From Isoetes taiwanensis (Eukaryota > Streptophyta > Lycopodiopsida > Isoetales > Isoetaceae): a DNA stretch of 64,000 nucleotides. The notes under the pieces were generated by a model that had not been told where the DNA came from, did no database searches, and saw only the letters and a list, made by a program, of their open reading frames with translations. The position numbers were made by a program, and so were the translations under genes. Below are positions 33,217 to 43,196 of this stretch, piece after piece. How positions within the stretch are numbered: position 1 is the first letter of the stretch; every line of letters starts with the position of its first letter. The DNA is taken from assembly GCA_021234155.1 (NCBI GenBank), contig JAJEKV010000027.1, forward strand, positions 10,676,716 through 10,740,715. Direction: 5' to 3'.

Positions 33217-33716
33217 GCTAACAGCTTGAAAATTGCTGAATCAATGGCCACCATGACACAAAGCATTTGTCAGATGACAAAAGATACCCTCCTGGAGATT
33301 GCCAAGCTTGCTTCATCGAAATCAAATTCCTAAATTGAGGTATTTCGATGTTTTTCACCTATCAATTGTATACTCTGTTTTTCTGTTATTCTGTAATACT
33401 CTGCTATAGTAATTCTGTTATTTTGAGATTCTGAGTTGCTGTTACAGGTTTGTCTCATATTGTCTCATGTGATGTAATGGGTAGGTCATTTTCAATTCTC
33501 TATGAATTTTTCTATTTGCAAACTGAAGTCGTCTGACATAACAGTCTGCCCCATTAGTTCAAATCCAATAATATGCTTGTTATTGGTCTGGTCGTCATAT
33601 AATTCCAATATTTCGGACCATTATAGATTCTGGACCAATGTACCATCAGCCAGCAGCACATAAATGCTCCCTCGTATATTGTGCCCACATTATTTCTTCC
33701 TTTTTCTATTGAGGAG

Positions 33717-34079
33717 ATGGCGAGGACGAAATTAGTAGTGAGGGAGCGCTTCAGATTCCGCCGTTTGCCATCTCCATCTTCTTCAAGCTCCTCAAGCTCT
33801 GCAGCCATGTCTGTCGGTAGTGCTCACTCTGCATGCACAGTCGAGGAGAATGAGGTTTCCATTCTTCAAACAAGGAAGATCCACAATTCCATTACTGCAC
33901 AAGCTTTTGTGCAGTATCTGGATATGGGGACGGTCAGAATCGAGGAGGAGTTGTTCCACTGGGCTATGCATGCACCTGTGCGACAAAAGGTGCATGTGGA
34001 GTTCACATTTGTCAAGGTTACTGGTCAGTGGGTGCTCATGGAGATCAAAACTCCGACAAACAGTTGTGTAGCTTGTTGA
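33717..34079 (+). CDS. Hypothetical 120-aa ORF inside the Harbinger element
   Basis: Begins at ATG in a good context (GAGATGGCG) and encodes MARTKLVVRERFRFRRLPSP, a Ser run, and then a compositionally normal stretch including HNSITAQAFVQYLDMGTVRI and VHVEFTFVKVTGQWVLMEI. I do not recognise a domain. It lies 380 bp after the Myb-like gene and on the same strand, and ends about 1.1 kb before the 3' end of the convergent transposase gene. It could be a captured host exon, an accessory protein of the element, or a chance frame. Confidence 0.4.
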   Translation: MARTKLVVRERFRFRRLPSPSSSSSSSSAAMSVGSAHSACTVEENEVSILQTRKIHNSITAQAFVQYLDMGTVRIEEELFHWAMHAPVRQKVHVEFTFVKVTGQWVLMEIKTPTNSCVAC

Positions 34080-34459
34080 AGAGGCCCTGCTATGTTTTAT
34101 TTTTGTTGCTGGCGACTGTAAACCCCTGCCGAGGAAGATGATCCTTCTTATTTTGTTCTTTTTTTTGTACGTATGTTGTTTTAAGATGATACAGCTCGAA
34201 TTCTCTCTACTCTCGGCTAAAAATATCCTCTAATATAACCTCCCTCTAATATCTTGGCTTTCTTCACTCTGCTTGTAATCCTGTGCTTTTTTGGTAGCAC
34301 AACTTTTGTATATTAAGGCACTTACATAAATGAAAGCTATTTATGTACAATGTTGTACTGGTTCTTAGTTTTATTTTTCGTACTACTGAGTTGTTTCTGT
34401 TTTTTGTTCACAGATTGTCTTGCAAGTCATTGTCTTGCACTCTTTTAACGGTTTGACAG

Positions 34460-35030
34460 GGATGCTTGAGTTTCAGCAATGTTGCTTTACATTTGTAACA
34501 GAAAAGCAAGTAACAGAAAAGCAAATGTTACTTTAGGTTTGATAATCAAGTTTCTGTAAATGCAAGAAACAGAAACTGTACTTTTGAGTTCATTTAGTAA
34601 AAAGTTCACTATTTGTGAAATTATTTGTGCACAGATTTAAGATTGTAGTAGTGTTATTAACAGGGATCTTTAAGTTTGTAGCAATGTTACTGCAAGGTTT
34701 GTAACAGAAAAGCAAGTTAAAAAAAGAACAATGTTACTTTAGGCTAGTTAATCACGTTTCTGTAATACCAAGTACATTTCAATACACATTTCAATACATA
34801 TTTCAATGCCACAATGCACATTGCAGAATTCACAATTCACAATTCACTAAACACAATTCACAAGACACAATATGTCCAACTCAATGGTATCTGAACATAG
34901 ACATAACTGTTTCACATAACAGTTCACAAACAATCATCACATAACTCAATGGTATCTGAACATAACATGGAAATAGAACTCTACATAGACATAACTGTTT
35001 CACATAACAGTTCACAAACATAACAGTTCA
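34460..35030. repeat. Direct repeats between the convergent Harbinger genes
   Basis: GTAACAGAAAAGCAAG with ATGTTACTTTAGG and GTTTCTGTAA occurs at 34,490-34,560 and again at 34,697-34,765. Further on, CATAACTGTTTCACATAACA and ACTCAATGGTATCTGAACAT each occur twice (34,879-34,931 and 34,943-35,020), with many CACAATTCAC pieces before. The interval 34,080-35,184 has no gene. Confidence 0.75.
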
Positions 35031-35184
35031 CAATCAAAGTAATGTGTGTTTAAGTTTGCATCATTTGCTGAATAGAGCAATTAATGTCCTGCTGTTACAC
35101 AGCAGAAAGTGAGAACCGAAAAAACTTAGAATTATGTACCAAGAATTATGTACCAAAACTTATGTACCAAGAATTTAGCAGCAC

Positions 35185-36378
35185 TCAATCTCCATTTACT
35201 TGTTCCAAATTCTGGAATATGACATGTCGAATTTGATCCCCTTCTTTCTTCATCCTTCTGTTCATTACCTCAGTCTCATAATATTCAACTTCAGGAATAT
35301 CAGGTTGCAATGGCAAGTAATCCAGCTGAAGATCTTGCATGATACAAAAATTCCACAAGACACAAGTAGCATGGATTATTTTGGCTGCTCTACCAACATG
35401 GATAGGCAATGCCTTCAAAATTCTGAACTTTTCCTTAATGATACCAAAACCATTTTCTACATACACTCTACCTCTGCATATCCTTTTATTAAATCTGCCA
35501 TAGGCTCCCTTTCCATCAGGGAAAACTTTAATCAGAAATCTTCGAGAGGGATATGCTGAATCTCCAAGCAGCATTTGTGGAATTGTAACAACCACCTCCT
35601 GATCAGTCCTTTCACCCTGACTAATCCTTTTACCTGTCATCTGAACAGTAGGCTCTTGCATAATCTGTTTGGCTGCCAACCTCTTGTATATCAGACTTTT
35701 CTTGAACTGATTAGCATCATGCACAGAACCAGTCCTATTTACGCAAACATTAATAAAGAGTCTTTGGTGAGTAACCACACTTTGCATAAGGTAGGAATGT
35801 CTTTTGTGCCTGGAATAATAGTCATCCCCCTTGTCTTTGCTCCAAGGTTTTCTGTACAAATATACATGAGATCCATCAACTGCTCCAAATATATTTGGTA
35901 TACTTGTTGCATCTTCAAAATCTTTGTTTATGTCCAACAATCTTTGGCCTGTTGGTAAAGCAATGAACCTCTTATAAAGCATAGTCTTGGATGCCAAAAC
36001 AAGAGTTATTTTTTTCGTGTATTTCTGCACAGTAGCTTTACCTACATAAAATCTTTGACCTACATGCAAGGGTTTCTCACCATGTGCTAAGAAATAAAGC
36101 ACCATGGCCACTGCTTTCCTGGGATCAACAGGCGGTCTGACCTTCATTCCAGGTCTGATTAAGTAAGGCACAATTAGGCCAACTAAATTTTCAAATGCAG
36201 CCCTCTTCATCCGATAGAACTGGTGCCACATATCATCCTCAAAAGAGGGGAGGCAATTCCAAGCGTGATTATCAATGTTGTCCCACTGTGTTGTCTGCCT
36301 TGGACATACCCAGAATCTTCGGGGAGGCCTCCTTAATCTCGAACAAGCTACTAGGAAGAGTGTGGATGCTGCACACAT
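35185..36378 (-). CDS. PIF/Harbinger DDE transposase, 397 aa
   Basis: A DDE-superfamily nuclease that cuts and joins the element's ends. From ATG 36378 the frame is uninterrupted. It has a helix-turn-helix region (about residues 105-125, YVGKATVQKYTKKI), then the catalytic triad: Asp168 in IFGAVDGSHV, Asp273 in LLGDSAYPSRR, and Glu308 in RVYVENGFGIIKEKFRIL. The fixed spacing and the surrounding words (HDANQFKKS, GAYGRFNKRICRGRV) are typical of plant PIF/Harbinger and the related domesticated ALP1/HARBI1 family. An intact frame with the full triad, next to the Myb partner, suggests a young element, possibly still able to act if the partner is functional. Confidence 0.93.
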   Translation of the reverse strand: MCAASTLFLVACSRLRRPPRRFWVCPRQTTQWDNIDNHAWNCLPSFEDDMWHQFYRMKRAAFENLVGLIVPYLIRPGMKVRPPVDPRKAVAMVLYFLAHGEKPLHVGQRFYVGKATVQKYTKKITLVLASKTMLYKRFIALPTGQRLLDINKDFEDATSIPNIFGAVDGSHVYLYRKPWSKDKGDDYYSRHKRHSYLMQSVVTHQRLFINVCVNRTGSVHDANQFKKSLIYKRLAAKQIMQEPTVQMTGKRISQGERTDQEVVVTIPQMLLGDSAYPSRRFLIKVFPDGKGAYGRFNKRICRGRVYVENGFGIIKEKFRILKALPIHVGRAAKIIHATCVLWNFCIMQDLQLDYLPLQPDIPEVEYYETEVMNRRMKKEGDQIRHVIFQNLEQVNGD

Positions 36379-36844
36379 GTAATTAATGTTATCTTCTACA
36401 TCTGCATTCTACTCTGAAATGTCCATTGACCCATCTCGTTCGTTTTCTTGTATCAGATGTAAACAGTAGCTTTGGAAAGCCAAGCCGAGTTGAATAGTCC
36501 TCAAAAGCATGGCAATCATGCCCAAAATGACCGAATCCATCAAATAATGCCAATCCCGGCCTAGAAATCTGATTTTGGAGTTGAGATTGAAGAATAATGG
36601 CTGCTGGACACAAAATATGGGACAACAGAAACTGGAAAACAATGATGTGGGATATTTCGGTACTCACCAGGAGGCGAAATCTTGCCTGTGGGATAATGCG
36701 AGCTTGGAGCTGGTGCCAAGGAAGGGGCGGGAAGAAAAACCCCGGTGGATTCCCTCCCTTTCCGGTAGATCTCCCTCCTAACGGGCCAGTTAGAGGATCT
36801 CTCAAGGCATACGGTATATAAAAAAATTTCGTGCATGTGGCTAA

Positions 36845-36997
<153 letters not shown>

Positions 36998-37785
36998 TAT
37001 AAAATAAAAGTATAATCGAAAGTACAAAAAATACTTTTTACACAGAAGTATAACCCCAAAAAGAAAGGAGAGGATATGTCCAATTGGATGCTATCTAATG
37101 GCGTGACATTAAAACAACTATCTATCCATTTATATCTTTTTTAGAAGGTTCTCTGTCAGTATTTTATCCTGTCAAATCTTTTTAGTTCAGACATAACCTG
37201 CCTATTCAGTAGAGAGAGCGGAGGTTGAGCATTTTATCCTTTCTTCTTTTTCCCTTGATTGAGATGCTGAGGGTGCAGAAAATGCATTTGCAAAGCTTGG
37301 CTTTCTCCATATTATAATGCCCTTGCGCATCCTTGGCTTTACACAAGAGAGCTCTTCAAACATCGACATTCTGGTCATAATAGCAGTTATAAAAACACGG
37401 ATTTCCATGGCCGAAAGCATTTGGAGATCCAAACATCTTGATCTAGTCATTATTTGCTTCTTCCATTTGATTTTACACATTAGCAGAACAACACACTTGA
37501 AATCATAGATTCCATTAGGTACTCGATAAGCTTTAATTTTATCCAATCTATACCATATTTAATCTGCTTAATAACTCCATCAAAACGAATAATTTCACTT
37601 TTGAAGATGAAATCATTCCCCCCTTTCCAAATTCTCGATAGAAGAATATAGATCCTCTAATCTGTAGGGTTAGAAGGCATATCCAGTCAGGTGCTATGGC
37701 AGCATTTGCTTCATATGTGCAATATCTTTGACTTGGTTATCTGCAACAGTCTCACACAGTGGTCATCCTCCCTCAGCTTCACTTG

Positions 37786-38795
37786 TTAACAAGAGAAGCA
37801 CAGGGCGGCTATAGCATAGTCGATTACATGCTGGCGGCTGAGCAGGATTTGTACCTTACCACCCACCAGCAAGTTGCCACAAACAGTAGAAATGAAAAGG
37901 TGGATTCAGACCATTAACCCCCCTTCTTTCAGTTTATATGGCAGCCTATTCAGGCCCCGTGCCCTAATACCCTTCGCTTGCTTCAGCTGCCCTTGGACTG
38001 CAATTAGAGTTCTATGCCGAGATGCTCACGAATGAGCTAGCAGACAGATTGGCCAGTTGATTACTGTACTCCTACTATTGTCAAGAGATGCTTTAGGAGA
38101 TCCCGACTATGGAAACCCTCATGCGCGTCAAGCTTTCCTCAAAACTGGTGGTTGATACTAAATGCAAGGAACTTAAATGTACTAACTTTGTTTTATGAGT
38201 GCAAGTGATCAAACAGTATTGCAAAGAAAGCTTGGTATATTGCAAGGCATCAGCCAAAAATGTTCTACCTAATTGACGATCACCCTAAGATGCTCTAGAG
38301 AAGATTACTACAGAAACCTCTGCATCTTATAGGTAACATCATTTTTTAATAATGGATACAATACTTGATGCAGCTTTACAATCGGTTCGGAGTTTGATCT
38401 GAGATACCCCCTACAGATAGGTCTGCCATTAATAATCACAGAGACAGGGATCGCTTAGGGCCTACAGCATCTTGCCAATGGCAAGGCTGCATATTTACAT
38501 GGAATCAAAAAGAGCTACTCAAGTGGGCAGGACCAAAAATCAACCCCATCCTAACTGGCCTATTCAAAAAGTCACTTCAGGAAGGATTTCCCCCGCAATA
38601 GACCACTAGAAGAGTAGTTCCCATCTATAAGGCAAGAGATCCTCACTGCGCAACCAACAATTGCATGATCATGGTCAGCTTGTTGTTTGAAAAACTTTTT
38701 GCTAGCATTTTAGAGCATCAATTGACAGCATGGCAGAGGAAACGAGGATCCAAGCCCTTATACATGCAGGGTTGACAAAGCTGAAAATTGAACAA
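37786..38795 (+). mobile_element. LINE remnant, endonuclease end plus RT start (non-L1 family)
   Basis: About 37,800-37,920 reads GGYSIVDYMLAAEQDLYL then EKVDSDH, the end of the LINE endonuclease (DY...SDHxP). From about 38,506 it reads KELLKWAGPKINPILTGLFK, SLQEGFPPQ*, RRVVPIYKARDP and LLFEKLFASILEHQLTAWQ, matching EHLKWAGPAIHPVLVNML, NRVVPIHKGG and LFSKLFSTILEKKLNQW of the 29.2-31.6 kb LINE. It stops before the catalytic motifs; stops and frameshifts are present. Confidence 0.7.
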
Positions 38796-38918
38796 TAATC
38801 TTAAAGTCACGATAATATGCCATAGTTTATTATGAGCATCTAGTAGGAACTAGAAATATCATTAAATTAGTGATGATGCTAAAGAGGGCTTTGTGAATCA
38901 TTTTAGAGTGGCACCTCT

Positions 38919-39240
38919 GGGTAAAAGCATGTTAGGGTGTCCCTTAAAAAGTATTATTTAGTGACCAAAAAGGTACCTAAAAAGGTAGCCAGGACTGGGT
39001 ACTGGGTACTTGTATAATATCTCAATATAAGGTATGTTTTAGAACTTTTTATATATATGTTAGTCTCCGATAGCATTATCTTTATCTTAACTTTGAATAT
39101 TACCATGTCCTTGACTTGTATTTTGGATTTTTGTATTAGTTTTAATGAAAAGAAAAATGAGAAAGTACCCAGTTTTGAAGTACCTAGTGTATGTACTTTT
39201 GCAGGTTCCAAAAGTGGTACACCCTAACATGCTTTTACCC
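38919..39240. mobile_element. MITE with perfect 22-bp terminal inverted repeats
   Basis: The left 22 bases (38919-38940, GGGTAAAAGCATGTTAGGGT + GT) equal the reverse complement of the right 22 bases (39219-39240) with no mismatch. CCTCTG(G) flanks both sides (about 38,913-38,920 and 39,240-39,246), overlapping the terminal Gs. It could be a 6-8 bp target duplication, so a hAT-like origin is possible but not proven. The inner part has further inverted pairs (GGGTACT and AGTACCC). It is 322 bp and codes for nothing. It lies just after the LINE remnant. Confidence 0.88.
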
Positions 39241-39947
39241 CTCTGGAAAAATAACCTCTGGCCCTCGAAACTGTGTTTCTCACTCTAAGCTGTGCGTTTT
39301 TTCACTCTGAACTGCCTCTTCTGCTAGAGGCTATTTAGTCGTCGTGTCCTATTACTCTTTTACATCGTTTGGTCTTTTGTGGCGCATTTCATTTATCTGA
39401 CCCAGCTTGCAGTGGCCCTCTTTTTCGTCTTTTCCTTTCTTCCTTCGTCCCCTCTCTTATTACACTGCACGGCAGTGGGGAAGGCATTGCTTGACGCCAA
39501 TCGGCTTAGACCCTTCCCTTTATGGCAGTCATGCAGGTCGTCAGGGTTGCTTCTGCAGTGGCAGCTCGTGGTGTTGACAAGGAGATTGCATGCACTCACG
39601 GACGTTGACGTTCTCCTTTGGCTCATGCTCGTTATGTCACTCCCAACTTGCACCAACAGCTCTCCCTCTCCCACCACCTGGGTCTTTGAGAGGGAAGTTC
39701 TCTTTGGATCGGCCGGTTTTTTCGTCTAGACGAGTCTCTCACCAGAATGCCAACGATTCGACACCGTCGGATTGCCAGTCGGGGGAGAGATGAGACTATT
39801 TATATGCATCTTCCTCCCTTCATCCTTATCGGTGTCTTCTCACAGCAGTGTACGTGCGCCCACTTTTCCCTCCCTGCCCCCCTCCCCCCCTCCTGATCTC
39901 TTGTTCCCATGTATATATTTTCAGTAATGTATCAGCTTTTTGCTATT
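39241..39947. other. No gene recognised; contains a dispersed short repeat
   Basis: Pyrimidine-rich DNA. CGTCTAGACGAGTCTCTCAC at 39,724 recurs at 40,525 in the same orientation. Frames here (39379-39729, 39590-39793) have no family match. After the array at 39,948-40,080, the stretch to about 41,580 also shows no gene. Confidence 0.45.
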
Positions 39948-40080
39948 GCGTGGTGCGCGTGACCAACCCCTCTATATGAGGAGGATTTGTTTTTTCGCAT
40001 GGCATGCGTGAACAACCCCTCCACATTGGGAGGTTTTTTTTCTTGTTTTGCGTGGCGCGCGTGACTAGCCCCCTCCCTGT
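39948..40080. repeat. Three-copy degenerate tandem array, about 50-bp unit
   Basis: Units start at 39,948 (GCGTGGTGCGCGTGAC), 39,997 (GCATGGCATGCGTGAA) and 40,050 (GCGTGGCGCGCGTGAC). Each goes on with (C)AACCCCTC or TAGCCCCCTC, and the first two have a matching GAGGAGG or GGGAGG after a few bases, so each can form a small hairpin. The initial palindromic hexamer varies as TGCGCG, GCATGC and GCGCGC. Confidence 0.75.
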
Positions 40081-41586
40081 TTTTCTTTAGAGAGGCATTT
40101 TATACATGGTATTTGCTTTCTCGTTTATAATTTTCTCATAGACATCTTCCAGGTATCTAGTCATCCTTTTTTTTTCTCTCTCACTTAATGGGTTCTTTTT
40201 TTTGAGCTTTTTTTTGTCACTTAGGGCAGGCTCACTCCATTGCAGCCCCTTCATGCAGCCCCCGGGCGAGGGTTTTGCATTAGGGTTTTCCTCGAAAACC
40301 CGAAAGGGTTGGGTATTTTATCCCGATGATAAGCCCCTGCACGGCGCCTCGCTTTGGCCCTTCCAGATGCAACACCGTCTCCACATGCTACCTGGACTTG
40401 GTTCCTCGTTATTTTTCAAGGGTAGTTCGATAAGGTTCCTATGGTCGGCTACCCCACTTGGATATTCCAAACTTTGTATATACTGCCGTGATGAAAGATA
40501 TGCCTATCTATGGCTGGGTTTCCCGTCTAGACGAGTCTCTCACCAAAATGATATTATTATGAATAAAAATTCATTGAATACTAGCACTTTGTTTGGAGAA
40601 AGTAAAACTACATTATTGGTTTTAGATGTGCTTTTTAGTTTCTCTACTCGTCATTCTAGAAATGGAGGCTATTTTTATTTTTAAGTTTTTTATTCACAAA
40701 AAAAAAACTCTTTTTTTTAGACAATTATGGGGCCTAAAACAATTCGCACGTCTTTTTGGATTGAAATAACAGGGTTTTGAAAAAAAAAAAGGAATCGCAT
40801 GTGACCACTTTAAGTAAATGTGACTTAGGTTTAAGGTTTTTTCCGTCTTCAACATGAAGGGAAATATTTGTCCTTTCGATACAAATTTCTTCCTAACTAT
40901 CTCAAATTGTGCCACCTCTGCAAGTTTTGCCTTGCTTTGACAATTGACCTGGAGGGATTTTTGTACACAAGGCCTAGACAATTTTGTCCAATGCCATCAA
41001 TTTAGATGAAGGAATAAACAAGGTAAAAAATATAGCGATTATTTTTAACTTCATGAGCACGAGTTTAAATTGAAATAATTTATCATTGACGGAGACCAAG
41101 AGCTATGACTATGGTTAGGTTAAATTATAAACAAAAAGTTTAACTAAGTTAGGAGAAGTAAGGGGAGGAGATAATGGTGGTGATTTATTAAAGAATAACA
41201 ATACGCAATTTAATCTTTATTTATGCTTACCAGTGATAGTCACGTACATCACAAGTTTGTGCCACGTCTAAGTTTTAACAAAACTCTCTCAGTGTGTTTT
41301 ATTGGAGAATTACAATGGTATGTTTTATTAGTTACCTTTGTTAATTGTCAAGTACTTTGGTTTCATTTTCGCCTAGATTTATTTTTCCTAGAAAACTTGG
41401 TTTCTGTTCTTCTATCTATCTATCAAATTACTCAACAAATGTCTATGACCTAACTAGTTAATAAATGCTAATAAATGTCTTTCTATGACCTAACTAGTTA
41501 ATAAATGTCTTTCGTGTAAGTGTTAGACTAAAGATTGATTGTTGAGGAAGCGTTCATACTGTTATGACCAATGTTCGATGGGTTTC

Positions 41587-43182
41587 TGTAACGGACCTAG
41601 CAATTTAGCACCAACATTAAGATGTAAGTAATGTTGCCATTATATAAGAGTGCATTTTCAAGGTAAAATAAATGATTATGTGCTAGGAATACATGCATGC
41701 AATGTGTCCATGCATGCAGTGTGTGCATGCATGCATGCAAGGGCATTGCTAGGTTATATAAGCGTAACAATATTATTCTTGATTTCTTGGGGAAGGAGTT
41801 TTCCATGGAAAAGAAGTCTTTTATGTGATAGTGAAGCATTCGGAAGGAGATAGATTGCAGATGGATTGCTGAAGGAGCGAGTTGCGTCTGTGAGATTTGG
41901 GAGCGTTGCTGGGAGTGCAGAAGAAGCAAGCGGGATTTCCAGGTGGGGATCAAGCCTTACACCTGGGGTTTTCTAGTGTTTGTATAGCTGTGTTGATTTA
42001 ATAATGATTGTTTTGAACATAGTATAAACTTGGAGTTAAATCATATGAGCATGGTCATGAATAGGCATGCATGGTTAATGGATAGCGAGCATATTAACCA
42101 ATTTAATAAACTAGTTAGCGTCATTAAGGTTATAAGTAGTAATTTGAAGGAAGTTGATCTAGTTAAAAATAATAAGATATTAGTGAAGGTTGTATTTTGC
42201 TTAAGCGCCGGTCATTGCATGTTGCATGGTAGAGATAGTAATGTTTATACGAGCTTATAACTGGTGTAAATTATGGAATTTCTAAGGTAAATTTGATATG
42301 GAAATGTGCCTAGTTGATATTGGGTGGAATTCATAGTATTGTGATCTATGTGTAGTATAATTCTTTGATATAGACCTCTGGGGCCGGAGTCTAGGTGCGA
42401 TGGTCTAGACTCGCGGTTATTGCACAGTGCTATGTAAATGGTATTATACATCGGGCGTTGGTACCGTATGGTACAACGTCATGCACAGTTAAGTGGTCCT
42501 CCAATGCTGGACGCAGCGTGGATGGGTGTGTACACACGTGGTTACCCCGCCTCTATGTCACCGGGCCCGATCACCGAGGGTTGACCTTGCTCGGACCCCA
42601 GAGGAATATTGGTTGCAATGTTGATGCTATGATTGCTTGGTTATTATATATGTGGTCTTCTTTGTTGGAATTAAGTTACATTGGTCATGCTTGTTGGACT
42701 AGTTACTTGGATTGCAGGGGCGAGGCTACGGTAAGGTTAGGCTGTTGTTCTAGGTTAATGCTTTGTATTGTTGATGCTAGATATCCTAGATCCCCGATCC
42801 CCACTTAGTCCGTGTGACTAACCCCGTGGTTGATGGTGTAAGCAGAGGTGTGAGATGCCCCGGAAAGTAGTCAAGTTTTGGAGGCGAGTAGAAGTGTGTG
42901 GATTGCTATTCAATAAACTTGATTATTATTACTATTATTATTATTATATATGGGCTTGAAGTTACAATTATTAAGCTCATTCATAGTGTGCAGGGATATT
43001 GCTGAGTAATGGGCAAGTACATGTTTGGAACCTTAGAATATGTACAAAGATTAGATTCTTTACCTAAGTGTTATTGTTGTGGATGCATGAGTTTCTTAAG
43101 TTTTTAAGCTTAAGTAGATCCAATGGTCGAGATTGACGGGATCTCCAGTTACCATAAAGGTTAACCGCCGGGCCCGGCCACG
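41587..43182 (+). repeat. 5' LTR, about 1.6 kb
   Basis: Begins TGTAACGGACCTAGC. It matches the 3' LTR closely over long AT-rich stretches (for example 42,000-42,400 against 45,740-46,140). It lacks an 18-bp piece (AGGGTTATGGAAGCCACC) that the 3' LTR has. Its end (CGGCCACG) differs from the 3' LTR end, in a GC-rich cluster of changes. Confidence 0.9.
41691..41761 (+). promoter_or_regulatory. LTR promoter: RY-motif cluster and TATA box
   Basis: CATGCATG/TGCATGCA (RY) motifs are packed at 41,691-41,739 (CATGCATGC, CATGCATGC, GCATGCATGCATGCAA), followed about 15 bases later by TTATATAA at 41,754-41,761. RY motifs are bound by B3 factors such as ABI3/FUS3 in seeds. The same arrangement occurs in the 3' LTR (45,432-45,502). 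Promoter function is an inference from layout. Confidence 0.5.
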
Positions 43183-43184
43183 CT

Positions 43185-43196
43185 TGGTATCAGAGC
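43185..43196 (+). other. Primer-binding site, initiator tRNA-Met
   Basis: TGGTATCAGAGC, complementary to the 3' end of plant initiator tRNA-Met, two bases after the 5' LTR. This priming site is standard for plant LTR retrotransposons. Confidence 0.92.

Larger units (their letters stand above)
31780..36420. mobile_element. PIF/Harbinger DNA transposon (ends not resolved)
   Basis: Two convergent genes define the element: a Myb/trihelix-type DNA-binding protein on plus (32,131-33,333) and a DDE transposase on minus (35,185-36,378), the usual pair in PIF/Harbinger. A third small ORF lies between them. I could not find terminal inverted repeats with a TTA/TAA duplication; candidate end regions at 31,784-31,811 and 36,778-36,800 each hold a small hairpin of the form CCYYTAAC...GTTAGRGG. 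Boundaries given are therefore approximate. Confidence 0.8.

Noticed and set aside
37202-37546. 114-aa minus-strand frame
   Set aside because: Composition is unremarkable, no motif is recognised, and the region lies between repeats without splice or promoter support.
39379-39793. Overlapping 116-aa and 67-aa plus frames
   Set aside because: Hydrophobic, pyrimidine-driven translations without family resemblance; kept only as part of the dispersed-word observation.
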